Positions 27,035 to 35,190 of a DNA stretch of 64,000 nt are shown here, in pieces. Under the pieces are notes generated by a model. The model was not told the origin of the DNA, did no database searches, and saw only the letters and a program-made list of their open reading frames with translations. The stretch comes from an uncultured Eggerthellaceae bacterium. Its GTDB lineage: Bacteria; Actinomycetota; Coriobacteriia; Coriobacteriales; Eggerthellaceae. Made by a program: the position numbers and the translations under genes. The stretch covers positions 75,597-139,596 of the forward strand of contig CAJTVP010000003.1 of assembly GCA_910580205.1 (NCBI GenBank), given 5' to 3'. Every line of letters starts with the position of its first letter. Positions within the stretch are counted from its first letter, which is position 1.

Positions 27035-28111
27035 CTAATGCGCCAGGAGCGCAGGAGCCTCCACCTGGGAGAGCTTGGATCGCCCCAGAAGATCGAGCAG
27101 CGTGCTCAATGAAGAAGCAGAGCTCTCGTAGCTGATCGTGGGCAGAGCCTCACCGTATCCCGCCATGGAAGAGATGCACTCCAGCGCATCATCGAAGTAC
27201 CCGATCTCATCCGCCAGGCCCTCCTCGACCGCCTGAGTGCCAGTGTAGGGAAGGCCGTTGGCGAGTTCACGGACGCGATCGACGTCCATGCCGCGCCCTT
27301 CGGCGACGGTGTTGATGAAGTCCTCGTCGATCTCATCCACCATCTTCTGATACCACGCGCGCTCCTCTTCCGTGAGAGGGCGGTTGCCCGCGCCAGCGTC
27401 CTTGGATTTTGAGGAGACGATGTTGTCGATGTCGATGCCCAGCTTCTCATACAGGCCGGACAGGTCAGTCACCTGCAAGATCACGCCGATGGCGCCGATG
27501 GACGTGGTCTTCGCGCAGAAGATGCGATCCGCTTGGCTTGAGATCTCATAGGCCGCAGAGGCGTTCGTGGCCTCCGACACCACGACGATGGGCTTGGGGA
27601 ACTGGGCGACCAGGTTCGCCATCTCCTCTCCCGCCGTGGCGGTGCCGCCCCCTGAGTTCACGCGCAGGATGACGCCCTCGACCATGCCGTCCTCTGCAGC
27701 GTTCTCAAGCCTCCACTTGAGGCCTGACGGGCTGGAGGCGGATCCGTCATAGTCGATGACGGAGTCTATGTCTATGACCGCGATGGAAGGCGTGGTGGCG
27801 AAGACAGGAGCATCATCCCCTCTGATCTCATCCATGACGCCGCCCACGCTCGACACCACGTTCGAGCAGGACATAGCGAGAAGCGCGATCAGAGCCAGGA
27901 TGCACAGCGTGATGATGATCGGAGCCTTGCTCCGCTTGGCGGCACCGCCTCCATTGCCGTTGCCGGACGTCGAAGCTCCTCCTGTGACCGGCGTCCTCAC
28001 GCCGCCGAAACCATCAACGCCCCCTTCAGATGCCTGCCCGATCAAGGGCTCTCCCGTCCGAGGGTCGCGCGCAGCGTAGGCGCGCGCGTAATCGTCAGAT
28101 GATGCAGTCAT
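27035..28111 (-). CDS. sppA: Signal peptide peptidase SppA
   Basis: 358-residue membrane-bound serine protease of the S49 family that degrades cleaved signal peptides. A hydrophilic N-terminus of about 70 residues precedes one transmembrane helix (ITLCILALIALLAMSCS). The outer domain has LRVNSGGGTATAGEEMANLV, the nucleophilic-serine region ATNASAAYEISSQADRI and TTSIGAIGVIL; the general-base lysine is probably in SSKSKDAGAGNR. TGTQAVEEGLADEIG is the usual C-terminal phrase. Length matches the short Gram-positive type. Downstream of rho in the same direction. Confidence 0.92.
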   Translation of the reverse strand: MTASSDDYARAYAARDPRTGEPLIGQASEGGVDGFGGVRTPVTGGASTSGNGNGGGAAKRSKAPIIITLCILALIALLAMSCSNVVSSVGGVMDEIRGDDAPVFATTPSIAVIDIDSVIDYDGSASSPSGLKWRLENAAEDGMVEGVILRVNSGGGTATAGEEMANLVAQFPKPIVVVSEATNASAAYEISSQADRIFCAKTTSIGAIGVILQVTDLSGLYEKLGIDIDNIVSSKSKDAGAGNRPLTEEERAWYQKMVDEIDEDFINTVAEGRGMDVDRVRELANGLPYTGTQAVEEGLADEIGYFDDALECISSMAGYGEALPTISYESSASSLSTLLDLLGRSKLSQVEAPALLAH

Positions 28112-28131
28112 CGCATTGCCTTCCCGGAAGC

Positions 28132-30024
28132 CTAGAGCTCCGCGTTCTCGTCGAAGCGGCTCTGGTTCTGCGCGCGCTTCGCCGTGCGCAGGATGAACTC
28201 CTGGTTCGTCTCAGTCCGCTTGAGGGATTTGATCAGCATGTCCATGGATTTCTCGGTGTTGTTCATGTTCGCCAAGATGCGGCGCACCGCCCAGATGAGC
28301 GGCGCTTCCTGGCCGTCAAGGAGCAGGTCTTCCTTGCGCGTGCCCGATGAGATGGGGTCGATGGCTGGGAAGATGCGCCGGTCAGCCAGGTTGCGATCGA
28401 GCCGGAGCTCCATGTTGCCCGTGCCCTTGAACTCTTCGAAGATGACCTCGTCCATCTTGGAGCCCGTGTCCACCAAGGCGCTGGCCAGAATGGTGAGCGA
28501 CCCGCCCCCTTCGATGTTGCGCGCCGCGCCCAAGAAGCGCTTGGGCGGGTAGAGCGCCGTGGAGTCAACGCCGCCGGACAGGATGCGCCCGCTGGCTGGT
28601 TGCGCCAAGTTGTAGGCGCGCGCCAGACGCGTGATGGAGTCCAAGAGGATGACCACGTCTTCACCCTGCTCCACCAGCCGCTTCGCGCGCTCTATCACCA
28701 GCTCCGCCACCGCGATGTGGTTGTCGGAGGGCATGTCGAACGTTGAGGAGATGACCTCGCCATGGATGGAGCGCTCCATGTCCGTGACCTCTTCAGGGCG
28801 CTCATCCACGAGCAGGCACATGAGATGCACTTCAGGATTGTTGGCATGGATGGCCGCTGCGATGTCCTTGAGCACCGTGGTCTTGCCCGCCTTCGGCGGC
28901 GAGACGATGAGCCCGCGCTGACCCTTGCCGATGGGCGCCACCAGATCGATCACGCGCGCCGTGAGCGTGTCTTTGCCATGCTCCATCTCAAGGCGCTCGT
29001 CCGGGAAGATGGGCGTGAGCTCAGAGAACTTCGGACGGCTGGAGATCTCATCGATCGGCGTGCCGTTCACGCTGCTCACCTTCTGGATGGCCGGGAACTT
29101 CTCGCCCTCCCGGGCCGGGCGCGTCTGCCCCGCCACCATGTCTCCTTTGCGCAGGCCGTTGCGGCGGATGGTGGACAGGCCCACGTACACGTCCTGCTCG
29201 CTGGGCAGATATCCCTTGGTGCGCAAAAAGCCGTAGCCGTCCTGCAGGATGTCCAGGATGCCCTCAACTTCGATGAAGCCCTCAGCGATGCACACGGCCT
29301 CATAGATGGCGTCCACCATCTCCGCCTTGCGCATGCCGGAAGCATCTATGTTGTGCTCAGCCGCCTTTTCGCGCAGCTCCGGGAGCTTGCACGCTTCCAG
29401 CTCCTCTTTGCTGATGCTGGGCGCGTATTCCCGCTGCTGGCGTCCGTTGCGCTCGCGGCGCGTGCGGTGCTGGTTGTTGCGGTTGCTCCCGTGGCGGTTG
29501 TTGCGGTTGTTGCCATTGTTGTTGCGGTCTGAGGCCTGGCCGTTCGCCTCCCCTGCGCGCTGGCGGGGACGGCGCGTCTCCGCAGCGGGTTCGCGCTTGT
29601 CCGCATCCTGCTCAGCGCTGGCAGCCTCCACCTTCGCTGACGGCTCTTCAGCATCCTTGGCAGCGGGCGCTTCCTTGCTCTCCGATGCCTCAGCCGCTTC
29701 CGGCTCTTTCACCTTGCGCGGACGGCCCGGGCGGCGCTTGGGCTTCTCCTCCGCCGCATCAGCGCCAGCGGCCTCTTCCGCCTTCGGGGCCGCATCCTCT
29801 TCAGGCAACGGGTTCTTCCGAGGGCGGCCTGGACGGCGTTTCGGCTTCTCCTCCGCCGCTGCATCGCCGGAACCATCGGCGGCTTTCTCTTCGCTCGCGA
29901 TGGCCGCAGGCTCGGCATCCGCCGCTGCCGCCGTCTTCCTCGTGCGCTTGGCAGGCGTCTTCTTCGGCGCCTCGGCCTCAACGGCTTCCACTGCGGCTTC
30001 TGTCTTCTCTTCGGTTGCTGCCAT
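28132..30024 (-). CDS. rho: Transcription termination factor Rho with long N-terminal extension
   Basis: 630-residue hexameric RNA helicase. The first about 200 residues are a low-complexity Ala/Glu/Lys tract with two AT-hook-like RRPGRPRK copies, then an Asn/Arg-rich stretch (NNNGNNRNNRHG). The Rho N-terminal fold follows at about 210-250 (LEACKLPELREKAAEHNI), then the RNA-binding cold-shock-like domain and the ATPase: Walker A IVSPPKAGKTTVLKDIA, MCLLVDERPEEVTDME and VILLDSITRLARAYN. Extended Rho is typical of actinobacteria and Bacteroidota, where the extension binds nucleic acid. ATG at 30024 directly abuts the transaldolase stop. Confidence 0.97.
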   Translation of the reverse strand: MAATEEKTEAAVEAVEAEAPKKTPAKRTRKTAAAADAEPAAIASEEKAADGSGDAAAEEKPKRRPGRPRKNPLPEEDAAPKAEEAAGADAAEEKPKRRPGRPRKVKEPEAAEASESKEAPAAKDAEEPSAKVEAASAEQDADKREPAAETRRPRQRAGEANGQASDRNNNGNNRNNRHGSNRNNQHRTRRERNGRQQREYAPSISKEELEACKLPELREKAAEHNIDASGMRKAEMVDAIYEAVCIAEGFIEVEGILDILQDGYGFLRTKGYLPSEQDVYVGLSTIRRNGLRKGDMVAGQTRPAREGEKFPAIQKVSSVNGTPIDEISSRPKFSELTPIFPDERLEMEHGKDTLTARVIDLVAPIGKGQRGLIVSPPKAGKTTVLKDIAAAIHANNPEVHLMCLLVDERPEEVTDMERSIHGEVISSTFDMPSDNHIAVAELVIERAKRLVEQGEDVVILLDSITRLARAYNLAQPASGRILSGGVDSTALYPPKRFLGAARNIEGGGSLTILASALVDTGSKMDEVIFEEFKGTGNMELRLDRNLADRRIFPAIDPISSGTRKEDLLLDGQEAPLIWAVRRILANMNNTEKSMDMLIKSLKRTETNQEFILRTAKRAQNQSRFDENAEL

Positions 30025-30705
30025 CTACTTGACCTTCTCCCAATCTTTCATGAATGACGCTATCCCTGCATCCGTGAGCGGATGCTTGACCATCTTCTTC
30101 ATCACGCCGAACGGAACGGTGGCGATGTCCGCCCCCATGAGCGCGCATTTCGTCACATGATCAGCGCTGCGGATAGACGCGGCGATCACCTCAAGCTGTT
30201 CGCCGCCCACCGTGCTCTCCGCGAAATCGTAATTGCCCACGGCCTCCACGATATCCGCCACGCGTTCGATGCCGTCTTCGGAGATGTCATCGAAGCGCCC
30301 GATGAACGGAGAGATGTAGCGCGCGCCAGCCCGGGCGGCCAGCATGGCCTGGGGCACCGTGAAGCACAGCGTCATGTTCACGCGGATGCCCTCGTCAGCC
30401 AGCGTGCGCGTGGCGGCCAGGCCCTCCACCATGGTGGGCACCTTCACGACCACGTTCTCCGCCAACGCGGCCAGCCTGCGGCCATCCTCCACGATCTGAT
30501 CCCGATCCATGGCCACGCTCTCAGCGGAAACCGGGCAGTCCGGCCCCACGATCTTGCAGATGCGCTGGATGTGGTCCTCAAAGTCCTCAAGGCTGCCGCC
30601 TGTGCGCGCATACAGAGTGGGGTTGGTGGTCACGCCAGCGAGCGCGCCCCAGCTGGCCGCCTCCTCTATCTCCGACAGATCAGCGGTGTCCAGGAAGAAC
30701 TTCAT
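30025..30705 (-). CDS. Transaldolase / fructose-6-phosphate aldolase-type protein
   Basis: 226-residue small class I aldolase (TalC/FSA type). The opening KFFLDTADLSEIEEAASWG, VTTNPTLYARTGG, Schiff-base lysine in VVVKVPTMVEGL and the SPFIGRFDDI phrase are characteristic. It most likely acts as a transaldolase in the non-oxidative pentose phosphate route; members with the same fold act as fructose-6-phosphate aldolase. First gene of the unit tal-rho-sppA-synthetase and divergent from the epimerase gene. A similar tal-rho proximity occurs in Firmicutes. Confidence 0.92.
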   Translation of the reverse strand: MKFFLDTADLSEIEEAASWGALAGVTTNPTLYARTGGSLEDFEDHIQRICKIVGPDCPVSAESVAMDRDQIVEDGRRLAALAENVVVKVPTMVEGLAATRTLADEGIRVNMTLCFTVPQAMLAARAGARYISPFIGRFDDISEDGIERVADIVEAVGNYDFAESTVGGEQLEVIAASIRSADHVTKCALMGADIATVPFGVMKKMVKHPLTDAGIASFMKDWEKVK

Positions 30706-30986
30706 CTTGCCTCCTCGTTTTCACGCGCGCGAACAGCCTGATTGCACACGATGCTCACGCATTCAGTCTCGAACAGGGATTTGAAGGTGATTTTCACCCA
30801 TTTCTGTGGGCTGGTATCAAAGTAGCATACTTGCTGCACCGGGGCAAACAAAATCTGCCCGGTTCGGCTGCGCGTCATGTTGAGAAACGCCCTTTCCCGC
30901 GCGCTCTTTTTCGCCGTTCCATATTGACGGCACCCGCCTTCGCCAAAGATAATTGCACCTATATTTCCTCAACCGAAGGAGGAGGT
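30706..30986. other. Divergent intergenic region between transaldolase and epimerase genes
   Basis: 281 bp of lower GC than its flanks. It holds the promoter for the epimerase operon (listed separately) and a short palindrome GGTGA-ttt-TCACC at 30786-30798 that could be an operator for either direction. No gene is seen. Confidence 0.6.
30924..30953 (+). promoter_or_regulatory. Sigma-70-type promoter for the epimerase-ROK operon
   Basis: A -35 TTGACG at 30924-30929 and a -10 GATAAT at 30948-30953 with an 18-bp spacer, about 33 bases ahead of the TTG start at 30987. Good match to consensus in an otherwise GC-rich region. Confidence 0.65.
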
Positions 30987-32201
30987 TTGGACAAGACCAC
31001 CACGGAGCGGATCGTGGTCGCGCGCGATTGGCTCAAAGGCCAGCTGGACATCAGCGCTGACTTCTGGCTCAAGCACGGGATAGACGCGGAGAACGGGGGG
31101 ATCTACACCTGCCTTGACCGCGAAGGCCGCATCTATTCCACGGACAAGAGCGTGTGGATGCAGGGGCGGTGCGCGTGGACGTACTCGTATCTCTGCCACG
31201 TTTACGGCGCCCGCGATGAATGGCTGGGCGCAGCGAAGAGCTGCCTTGGCTTCCTGGAGGACCACTGCGTGAACCACGGCGCGGGCGACCGCCTGTATTT
31301 CACGGTCACCGCTGAGGGAAAGCCGCTGCGCCAGCGCCGCTACAATTTCTCTGAGGGCTTCTATTGCATCGGCAACGCGGAGTATTACGGCGTCACCGGA
31401 GAGGCGGAGCACCTCGCGCGGGCGCGTCGAGCCTATGAGCTGATCTACGGCTTGAACAACGGGCTCATCGAAGATCCCGCCGGCCTCGGCCCCAAGACCA
31501 TCGCGGAGACGCGCGCAGGGCGCTCTCTCGGAGATTCCATGATCTTCCTGAACATCATCTCCATCATGCGGCGCGTGGACCCGGCGAACACGGAAGAGTA
31601 CGATCGCCATGCCAGCGAATGCGTGGCGCGCATCACGGGCGAGCATTACCGGCCGGAGCTCGGCTGCACGCTGGAATCCGTCAACCTGGATGGAGAGCCG
31701 GAACTCTGGTACACGGCGGGGCGCGTGGTGAATCCAGGACACGACATCGAATGCAGCTGGTTCTTGATGGATGAGGCGGAATATCGCCAAGATGAAGAGC
31801 TCTTCAAGACGGCCTGCGACATCTTCCGATTGGCCATCGAAGCGGGTTGGGATGATGAGTTCGGCGGCCTGCTTTACTTCATAGATGCGAAGGGCTTGCC
31901 CCCGGAGGCCTACGAGCACGACATGAAGCTCTGGTGGCCCCATGATGAGGCGCTCATCGCCAGCGCGAAGGCCTACCGCCACACCCAGGACCCGTATTAT
32001 CTGGAGTGGCTCTTCAAAGTGCTGGATTACTGCAAGGCCCACTTCGCTGATCCGGAATACGGCGAATGGTACGGATATCTGCGCCGCGACGGCGTGCCCA
32101 CCATGCCCTCCACCAAAGGTTCCACCTTCAAAGGCCCGTTCCATGTGCCGCGGGCGCTTTGCATGACCGAACAGACCCTCACCCAGATCGCAAGGAGCTG
32201 A
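30987..32201 (+). CDS. N-acylglucosamine 2-epimerase (AGE) family protein
   Basis: 404-residue (alpha/alpha)6-barrel epimerase; AGE enzymes interconvert ManNAc and GlcNAc. Family phrases are NGGIYTCLDREGR, SVWMQGRCAWTYSYLC, NPGHDIECSWFLMDEAE, KLWWPHDEALIA and, at the end, KGPFHVPRALCM, which provide the conserved His and Arg residues of the active site. TTG at 30987 is chosen because AAGGAGGAGG lies just upstream; the frame opens earlier at 30831 but that part is GC-poor and unlike the family. One base separates it from the ROK gene. Family members can also act on other sugars (for example cellobiose), but the ROK, nagA, nagB and lyase genes nearby favour ManNAc. Confidence 0.9.
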   Translation: MDKTTTERIVVARDWLKGQLDISADFWLKHGIDAENGGIYTCLDREGRIYSTDKSVWMQGRCAWTYSYLCHVYGARDEWLGAAKSCLGFLEDHCVNHGAGDRLYFTVTAEGKPLRQRRYNFSEGFYCIGNAEYYGVTGEAEHLARARRAYELIYGLNNGLIEDPAGLGPKTIAETRAGRSLGDSMIFLNIISIMRRVDPANTEEYDRHASECVARITGEHYRPELGCTLESVNLDGEPELWYTAGRVVNPGHDIECSWFLMDEAEYRQDEELFKTACDIFRLAIEAGWDDEFGGLLYFIDAKGLPPEAYEHDMKLWWPHDEALIASAKAYRHTQDPYYLEWLFKVLDYCKAHFADPEYGEWYGYLRRDGVPTMPSTKGSTFKGPFHVPRALCMTEQTLTQIARS

Positions 32202-32202
32202 C

Positions 32203-33576
32203 ATGGAATACCTCGGCATCGAATACGACATCAAGAACAAGCCGGTCCTGGACCCTGATTTCGTGCCCTTCGGCGTGTGGATGAAGGAGTACCTCAAGGA
32301 GGCGGCGCATCCGATCAAGATCGCCGTGGAACGCGAAGACGGCCTCATCTCCGTGCGCGAGAGCGCCATCCGCGGGCCTGAGTTCGCAGAGGCGAACCTG
32401 CGCTACGTGGAGCGGCTCATCAAGTTCGAGCTGTGGAGCATCGGCGGTTTCATGGTCTACATCTGCGGCTGCGATGACATCGCAGAGAAGATCGCCGCCA
32501 TGTACTCCCCTGACGGCGCCCGCAAGTTCGATTACGGCTTCGTGGGAGATGTGTATGAGAAGGCGTTGGAGGTGCTCGCCGTGAGCGAGGCGGACTTCCC
32601 CGCCGCCAATGAATCCGCCAAGCAGATCGGCGGCCACATGGACGGGTGCCGCATCGGCTTCGACGCCGGTGGCTCCGACCGCAAAGTCTCCGCCGTGATC
32701 GACGGAGAGCCTGTCTATTCTGAGGAGGTCGTCTGGTATCCGAAGGTGACCGAAGACCCCACCTACCACTTCGAGGAGATCGTGACCGCGTTCAAGACCG
32801 CAGCCTCCAAGATGCCGCGCGTGGACGCCATCGGCGTGTCATCCGCCGGCACGTTCGTGGGCAACTCCCCTATGGTCGCCTCCCTCTTCATCAAAGTGCC
32901 CCGTGAGCGTCGCGAAGAGGTCAAGAGCATCTACGATCGCGCTGGGAAAGAGATCGGGGACGTGCCGCTGGTCGTGGCGAACGACGGTGACGTGACCGCG
33001 CTGGCTGGCTTCATGAGCACGGGTCGCGGCGACATCCTGGGGATCGCCATGGGCACCTCTGAGGCCGTCGGCTATGTGAATGCGGAGGGCAACGTGCTCG
33101 GGTGGATCAATGAGCTTGCCTTCGCGCCGGTGGACCTCTCCCCCAAGGCCATGCAGGACGAATGGTCCACGGACTTCGGCGTGGGCTGCAAGTACTTCAG
33201 CCAGGACGCCGTCATCAAGCTGGCCCCTGCAGCGAACATCATCCTGAACCCGGAGGACACCCCGGCCGAGAAGCTGAAGGTGGTGCAGGCTCTGGCGAAC
33301 GATGGGGATGAGGCGGCGTTGGACATCTACCGCTCCATCGGCTGCTATCTGGCCCACACCCTCGTGCTCTACAGCTCGTTCTATGAGATCGAGACGCTGC
33401 TCGTGCTGGGCCGCGTGGCTTCCGGTGACGGTGGCGACCTCTTGATCGCCGAATGCAACCGCATCCTGGAAGAGGAGCATCCGGAGCTCGCGAAGCAGAT
33501 CACAGTCACGCTGCCGGACGAGAAGATGCGCCGTGTCGGTCAGTCAGTAGCTGCCGCCAGCTTGCCTGAACTGTAA
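32203..33576 (+). CDS. ROK-family sugar kinase-like protein with unknown N-terminal domain
   Basis: 457-residue protein. Residues 1-145 form a domain I do not recognise (begins MEYLGIEYDIKNKPVLDPD). From about 148 a ROK fold follows: phosphate-1-like CRIGFDAGGSDRKVSAVIDG, SSAGTFVGNSP, the catalytic Asp in VVANDGDVTALAGF and the glycine loop GIAMGTSEAVGYV. The usual ROK zinc motif (CxCGxxGC) is missing; the equivalent stretch is FGVGCKYFSQDA. It is the second gene of the epimerase operon, so it may phosphorylate GlcNAc or ManNAc. Whether it is a kinase or a sensor is not proven by sequence. Confidence 0.82.
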   Translation: MEYLGIEYDIKNKPVLDPDFVPFGVWMKEYLKEAAHPIKIAVEREDGLISVRESAIRGPEFAEANLRYVERLIKFELWSIGGFMVYICGCDDIAEKIAAMYSPDGARKFDYGFVGDVYEKALEVLAVSEADFPAANESAKQIGGHMDGCRIGFDAGGSDRKVSAVIDGEPVYSEEVVWYPKVTEDPTYHFEEIVTAFKTAASKMPRVDAIGVSSAGTFVGNSPMVASLFIKVPRERREEVKSIYDRAGKEIGDVPLVVANDGDVTALAGFMSTGRGDILGIAMGTSEAVGYVNAEGNVLGWINELAFAPVDLSPKAMQDEWSTDFGVGCKYFSQDAVIKLAPAANIILNPEDTPAEKLKVVQALANDGDEAALDIYRSIGCYLAHTLVLYSSFYEIETLLVLGRVASGDGGDLLIAECNRILEEEHPELAKQITVTLPDEKMRRVGQSVAAASLPEL

Positions 33577-33593
33577 GACCGAAGGTTCCTTGA

Positions 33594-33620
33594 GGCGGTG
33601 CTCCGGCACCGCCTTTTCTT
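33594..33620 (+). terminator. Rho-independent terminator of the epimerase-ROK operon
   Basis: Perfect 8-bp stem GGCGGTGC / GCACCGCC with a TCCG tetraloop, followed by TTTTCTT, 18 bp after the ROK stop codon. Confidence 0.92.
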
Positions 33621-33660
33621 ATCCGTCAGTTCTTGGAATCATGGACGCGGACTTGCAATG

Positions 33661-33798
33661 AGGAGAGCATCCGCCAAGGTCACCACAACCATACGGATGC
33701 AAGTACGAGAATGTACCAAAGCTCCAGAAGGGCAGATGCTCTCCTGATCGAGCTTTGGAAGGTTATTGTCCCGGCATCACGGGGGTATGGTTGTGGTG
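33661..33798. repeat. Interleaved inverted repeats
   Basis: Three perfect inverted pairs: AGGAGAGCATC at 33661-33671 with 33735-33745 (11 bp), CACCACAACCATAC at 33681-33694 with 33785-33798 (14 bp), and CCAAAGCTC at 33716-33724 with 33750-33758 (9 bp). The third is nested in the second, while the first crosses both, so the transcript could form alternative stems or a pseudoknot. May be a MITE-like or REP-like element. Confidence 0.75.
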
Positions 33799-33897
33799 GC
33801 ACGAATTGTAGCATCACCTCTTTCGGCTGCGGCTTCGACAGAGCGATATCCAGCACATCCGCATAAATTGGATGCGCCGATTGGAATGGATGCGACC

Positions 33898-33923
33898 GTG
33901 GAAAACTACAGGCCGTTTTCCAC
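33898..33923 (-). repeat. Hairpin spanning the Rpn nuclease stop codon
   Basis: Perfect 9-bp inverted repeat GTGGAAAAC / GTTTTCCAC with an 8-base loop that contains most of the stop codon of the nuclease gene. There is no T-run, so it is probably an mRNA 3' stabiliser or weak terminator. Confidence 0.6.
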
Positions 33924-34757
33924 CATGAGACGAGAAAGGGCCTCCGGGTCATCGGCGACGGATTCCAGATCGTTCAAACGGCCTTCTGCGGTGAGCTTGG
34001 TTATGAGCGCTTCGAAGCGTTTCTGGGATTCAGCTTTTCCCTTTGCCTCGCCTCGAGCTTCACCTCTGGCTTCGCCCGCTTCCTCGCCCGCAGCATAGTC
34101 CTTTCTCTCGGCAGCGCGGAGCTCCACCCTATGATCCATCTCGACCGTCATGAACCCCATGGCGCGCTCCTTCCATGCTTCGTTATCGTTCGCATCCCTG
34201 ACACGCTCGTCCAGGATGCGCGCGAGTCGCCCTTGCGCTCGGCCCGTATGGACGTATTTTAGCAACTGGGACAGAGGTGCGTCATGCTCCTTCTCCCAGG
34301 CAGGGGCGTTCAAAGCCACCCAGCACATTCCGTCATCCACGACAAGATCATCGGTTTCTTCGCATCCGTGTTCCAGCGTGTACCGTGGAAGTCCATGCCC
34401 GAACGGGTCGTGATCGCAGATGAAGATGATGTAGCTGTCAGGGAGCAGATCGAAATCATCCCCCTCGTCGAGCAGGGCCGCATCCATGGTGGCTTGGTAA
34501 TAGCGCATCCTCTTGATGAGGGAGGACTCCTTGACCGTCTGCATCTCAATGTCATAGACGGCGTCCCCACCCTTGACGAACACGTCCATCCGGACGCCTC
34601 GGCCTGAGAGATGCGGCTTCTCGAAGTGCTCGTCATCCGCGTATTCGATGCGCCCCACTTCTATGCCGAGGATCACCTCAAGCATGAGGGCGCACACCTC
34701 CGGGTCGCGCACGACCTTGTCGAACATGGGCCAGTCTTTGATGGTCAGATCTCTCAC
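33906..34757 (-). CDS. Rpn/PD-(D/E)XK nuclease family (transposase-like) protein
   Basis: 283-residue protein of the PDDEXK_2 (Rpn, formerly transposase_31-like) group. The nuclease core is GRGVRMDVFVKGGDAVYDIEMQ split around residues 50-73, with Asp and the ExQ triad. A C-terminal tract has tandem Gly-Glu-Ala-Arg units (EARGEARGEAKGKAE) near residue 228, then a helical end. Related proteins promote recA-independent recombination or act in phage defence; copy number is usually high in gut bacteria. The ATG at 34757 fits the family N-terminus (DWPMFDKVVRD). Located in an accessory island with toxin-antitoxin genes. Confidence 0.87.
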   Translation of the reverse strand: MRDLTIKDWPMFDKVVRDPEVCALMLEVILGIEVGRIEYADDEHFEKPHLSGRGVRMDVFVKGGDAVYDIEMQTVKESSLIKRMRYYQATMDAALLDEGDDFDLLPDSYIIFICDHDPFGHGLPRYTLEHGCEETDDLVVDDGMCWVALNAPAWEKEHDAPLSQLLKYVHTGRAQGRLARILDERVRDANDNEAWKERAMGFMTVEMDHRVELRAAERKDYAAGEEAGEARGEARGEAKGKAESQKRFEALITKLTAEGRLNDLESVADDPEALSRLMVENGL

Positions 34758-35190
34758 AGGGCATCCTTCCTTCCAGGTTCATTGGATGCCCTTTATCTTG
34801 AGAACTCCGCCTTACGCTTCCTTATTGGAATCGCACACAGCGTTCACTGGATAGCCATCAGATTTCCATCAAGGAACAATCGTTTTCCTTATCTGCTTCA
34901 GCAGGTATCTGCGAAGACATCCTCAGCTTCTTGATCATGAAAACGGCGGCGGATGCGCAGGGTGGCTCTTCCTGTTCGCAAGGGTGACCAGTGGCACCCG
35001 ATGGGCGCGCTACAAGGCTTCCCCTGCTTTTTTTCGGACAACCCCGACACCGTAGCGCAGGCATTGCCTGCCAATGGGGGCATGCGCACCTGGATGCCGG
35101 GTATGCGCATCAGCCGTTTGGATATGAAACTAATCTGGAAGATGCCTCCGCATCATCTGAAAAAGCGCAATGCGTCCGGCACAATTTCCG
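34758..35190. other. Non-coding stretch between nuclease and toxin genes
   Basis: 433 bp without a supportable gene. Small frames on the minus strand (for example 34858-35064 and 34898-35110) lack ribosome sites and recognisable motifs. A run of seven T at 35028-35034 is not preceded by a stable stem. Confidence 0.5.

Larger units (their letters stand above)
33577..33905. other. Structured non-coding region between ROK and nuclease genes
   Basis: 329 bp holding the ROK terminator, a set of interleaved inverted repeats and the 3' hairpin of the Rpn gene. Short reading frames on both strands (33633-33866 and 33680-33952) encode look-alike peptides only because of the inverted repeats and are not called as genes. 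Confidence 0.6.

Noticed and set aside
33633..33952. Two small genes on opposite strands
   Set aside because: Their similar peptides arise from the inverted repeats; no ribosome site or known domain.
34858..35110. Small minus-strand frames between nuclease and toxin
   Set aside because: No start signal, no motif and no conserved context.
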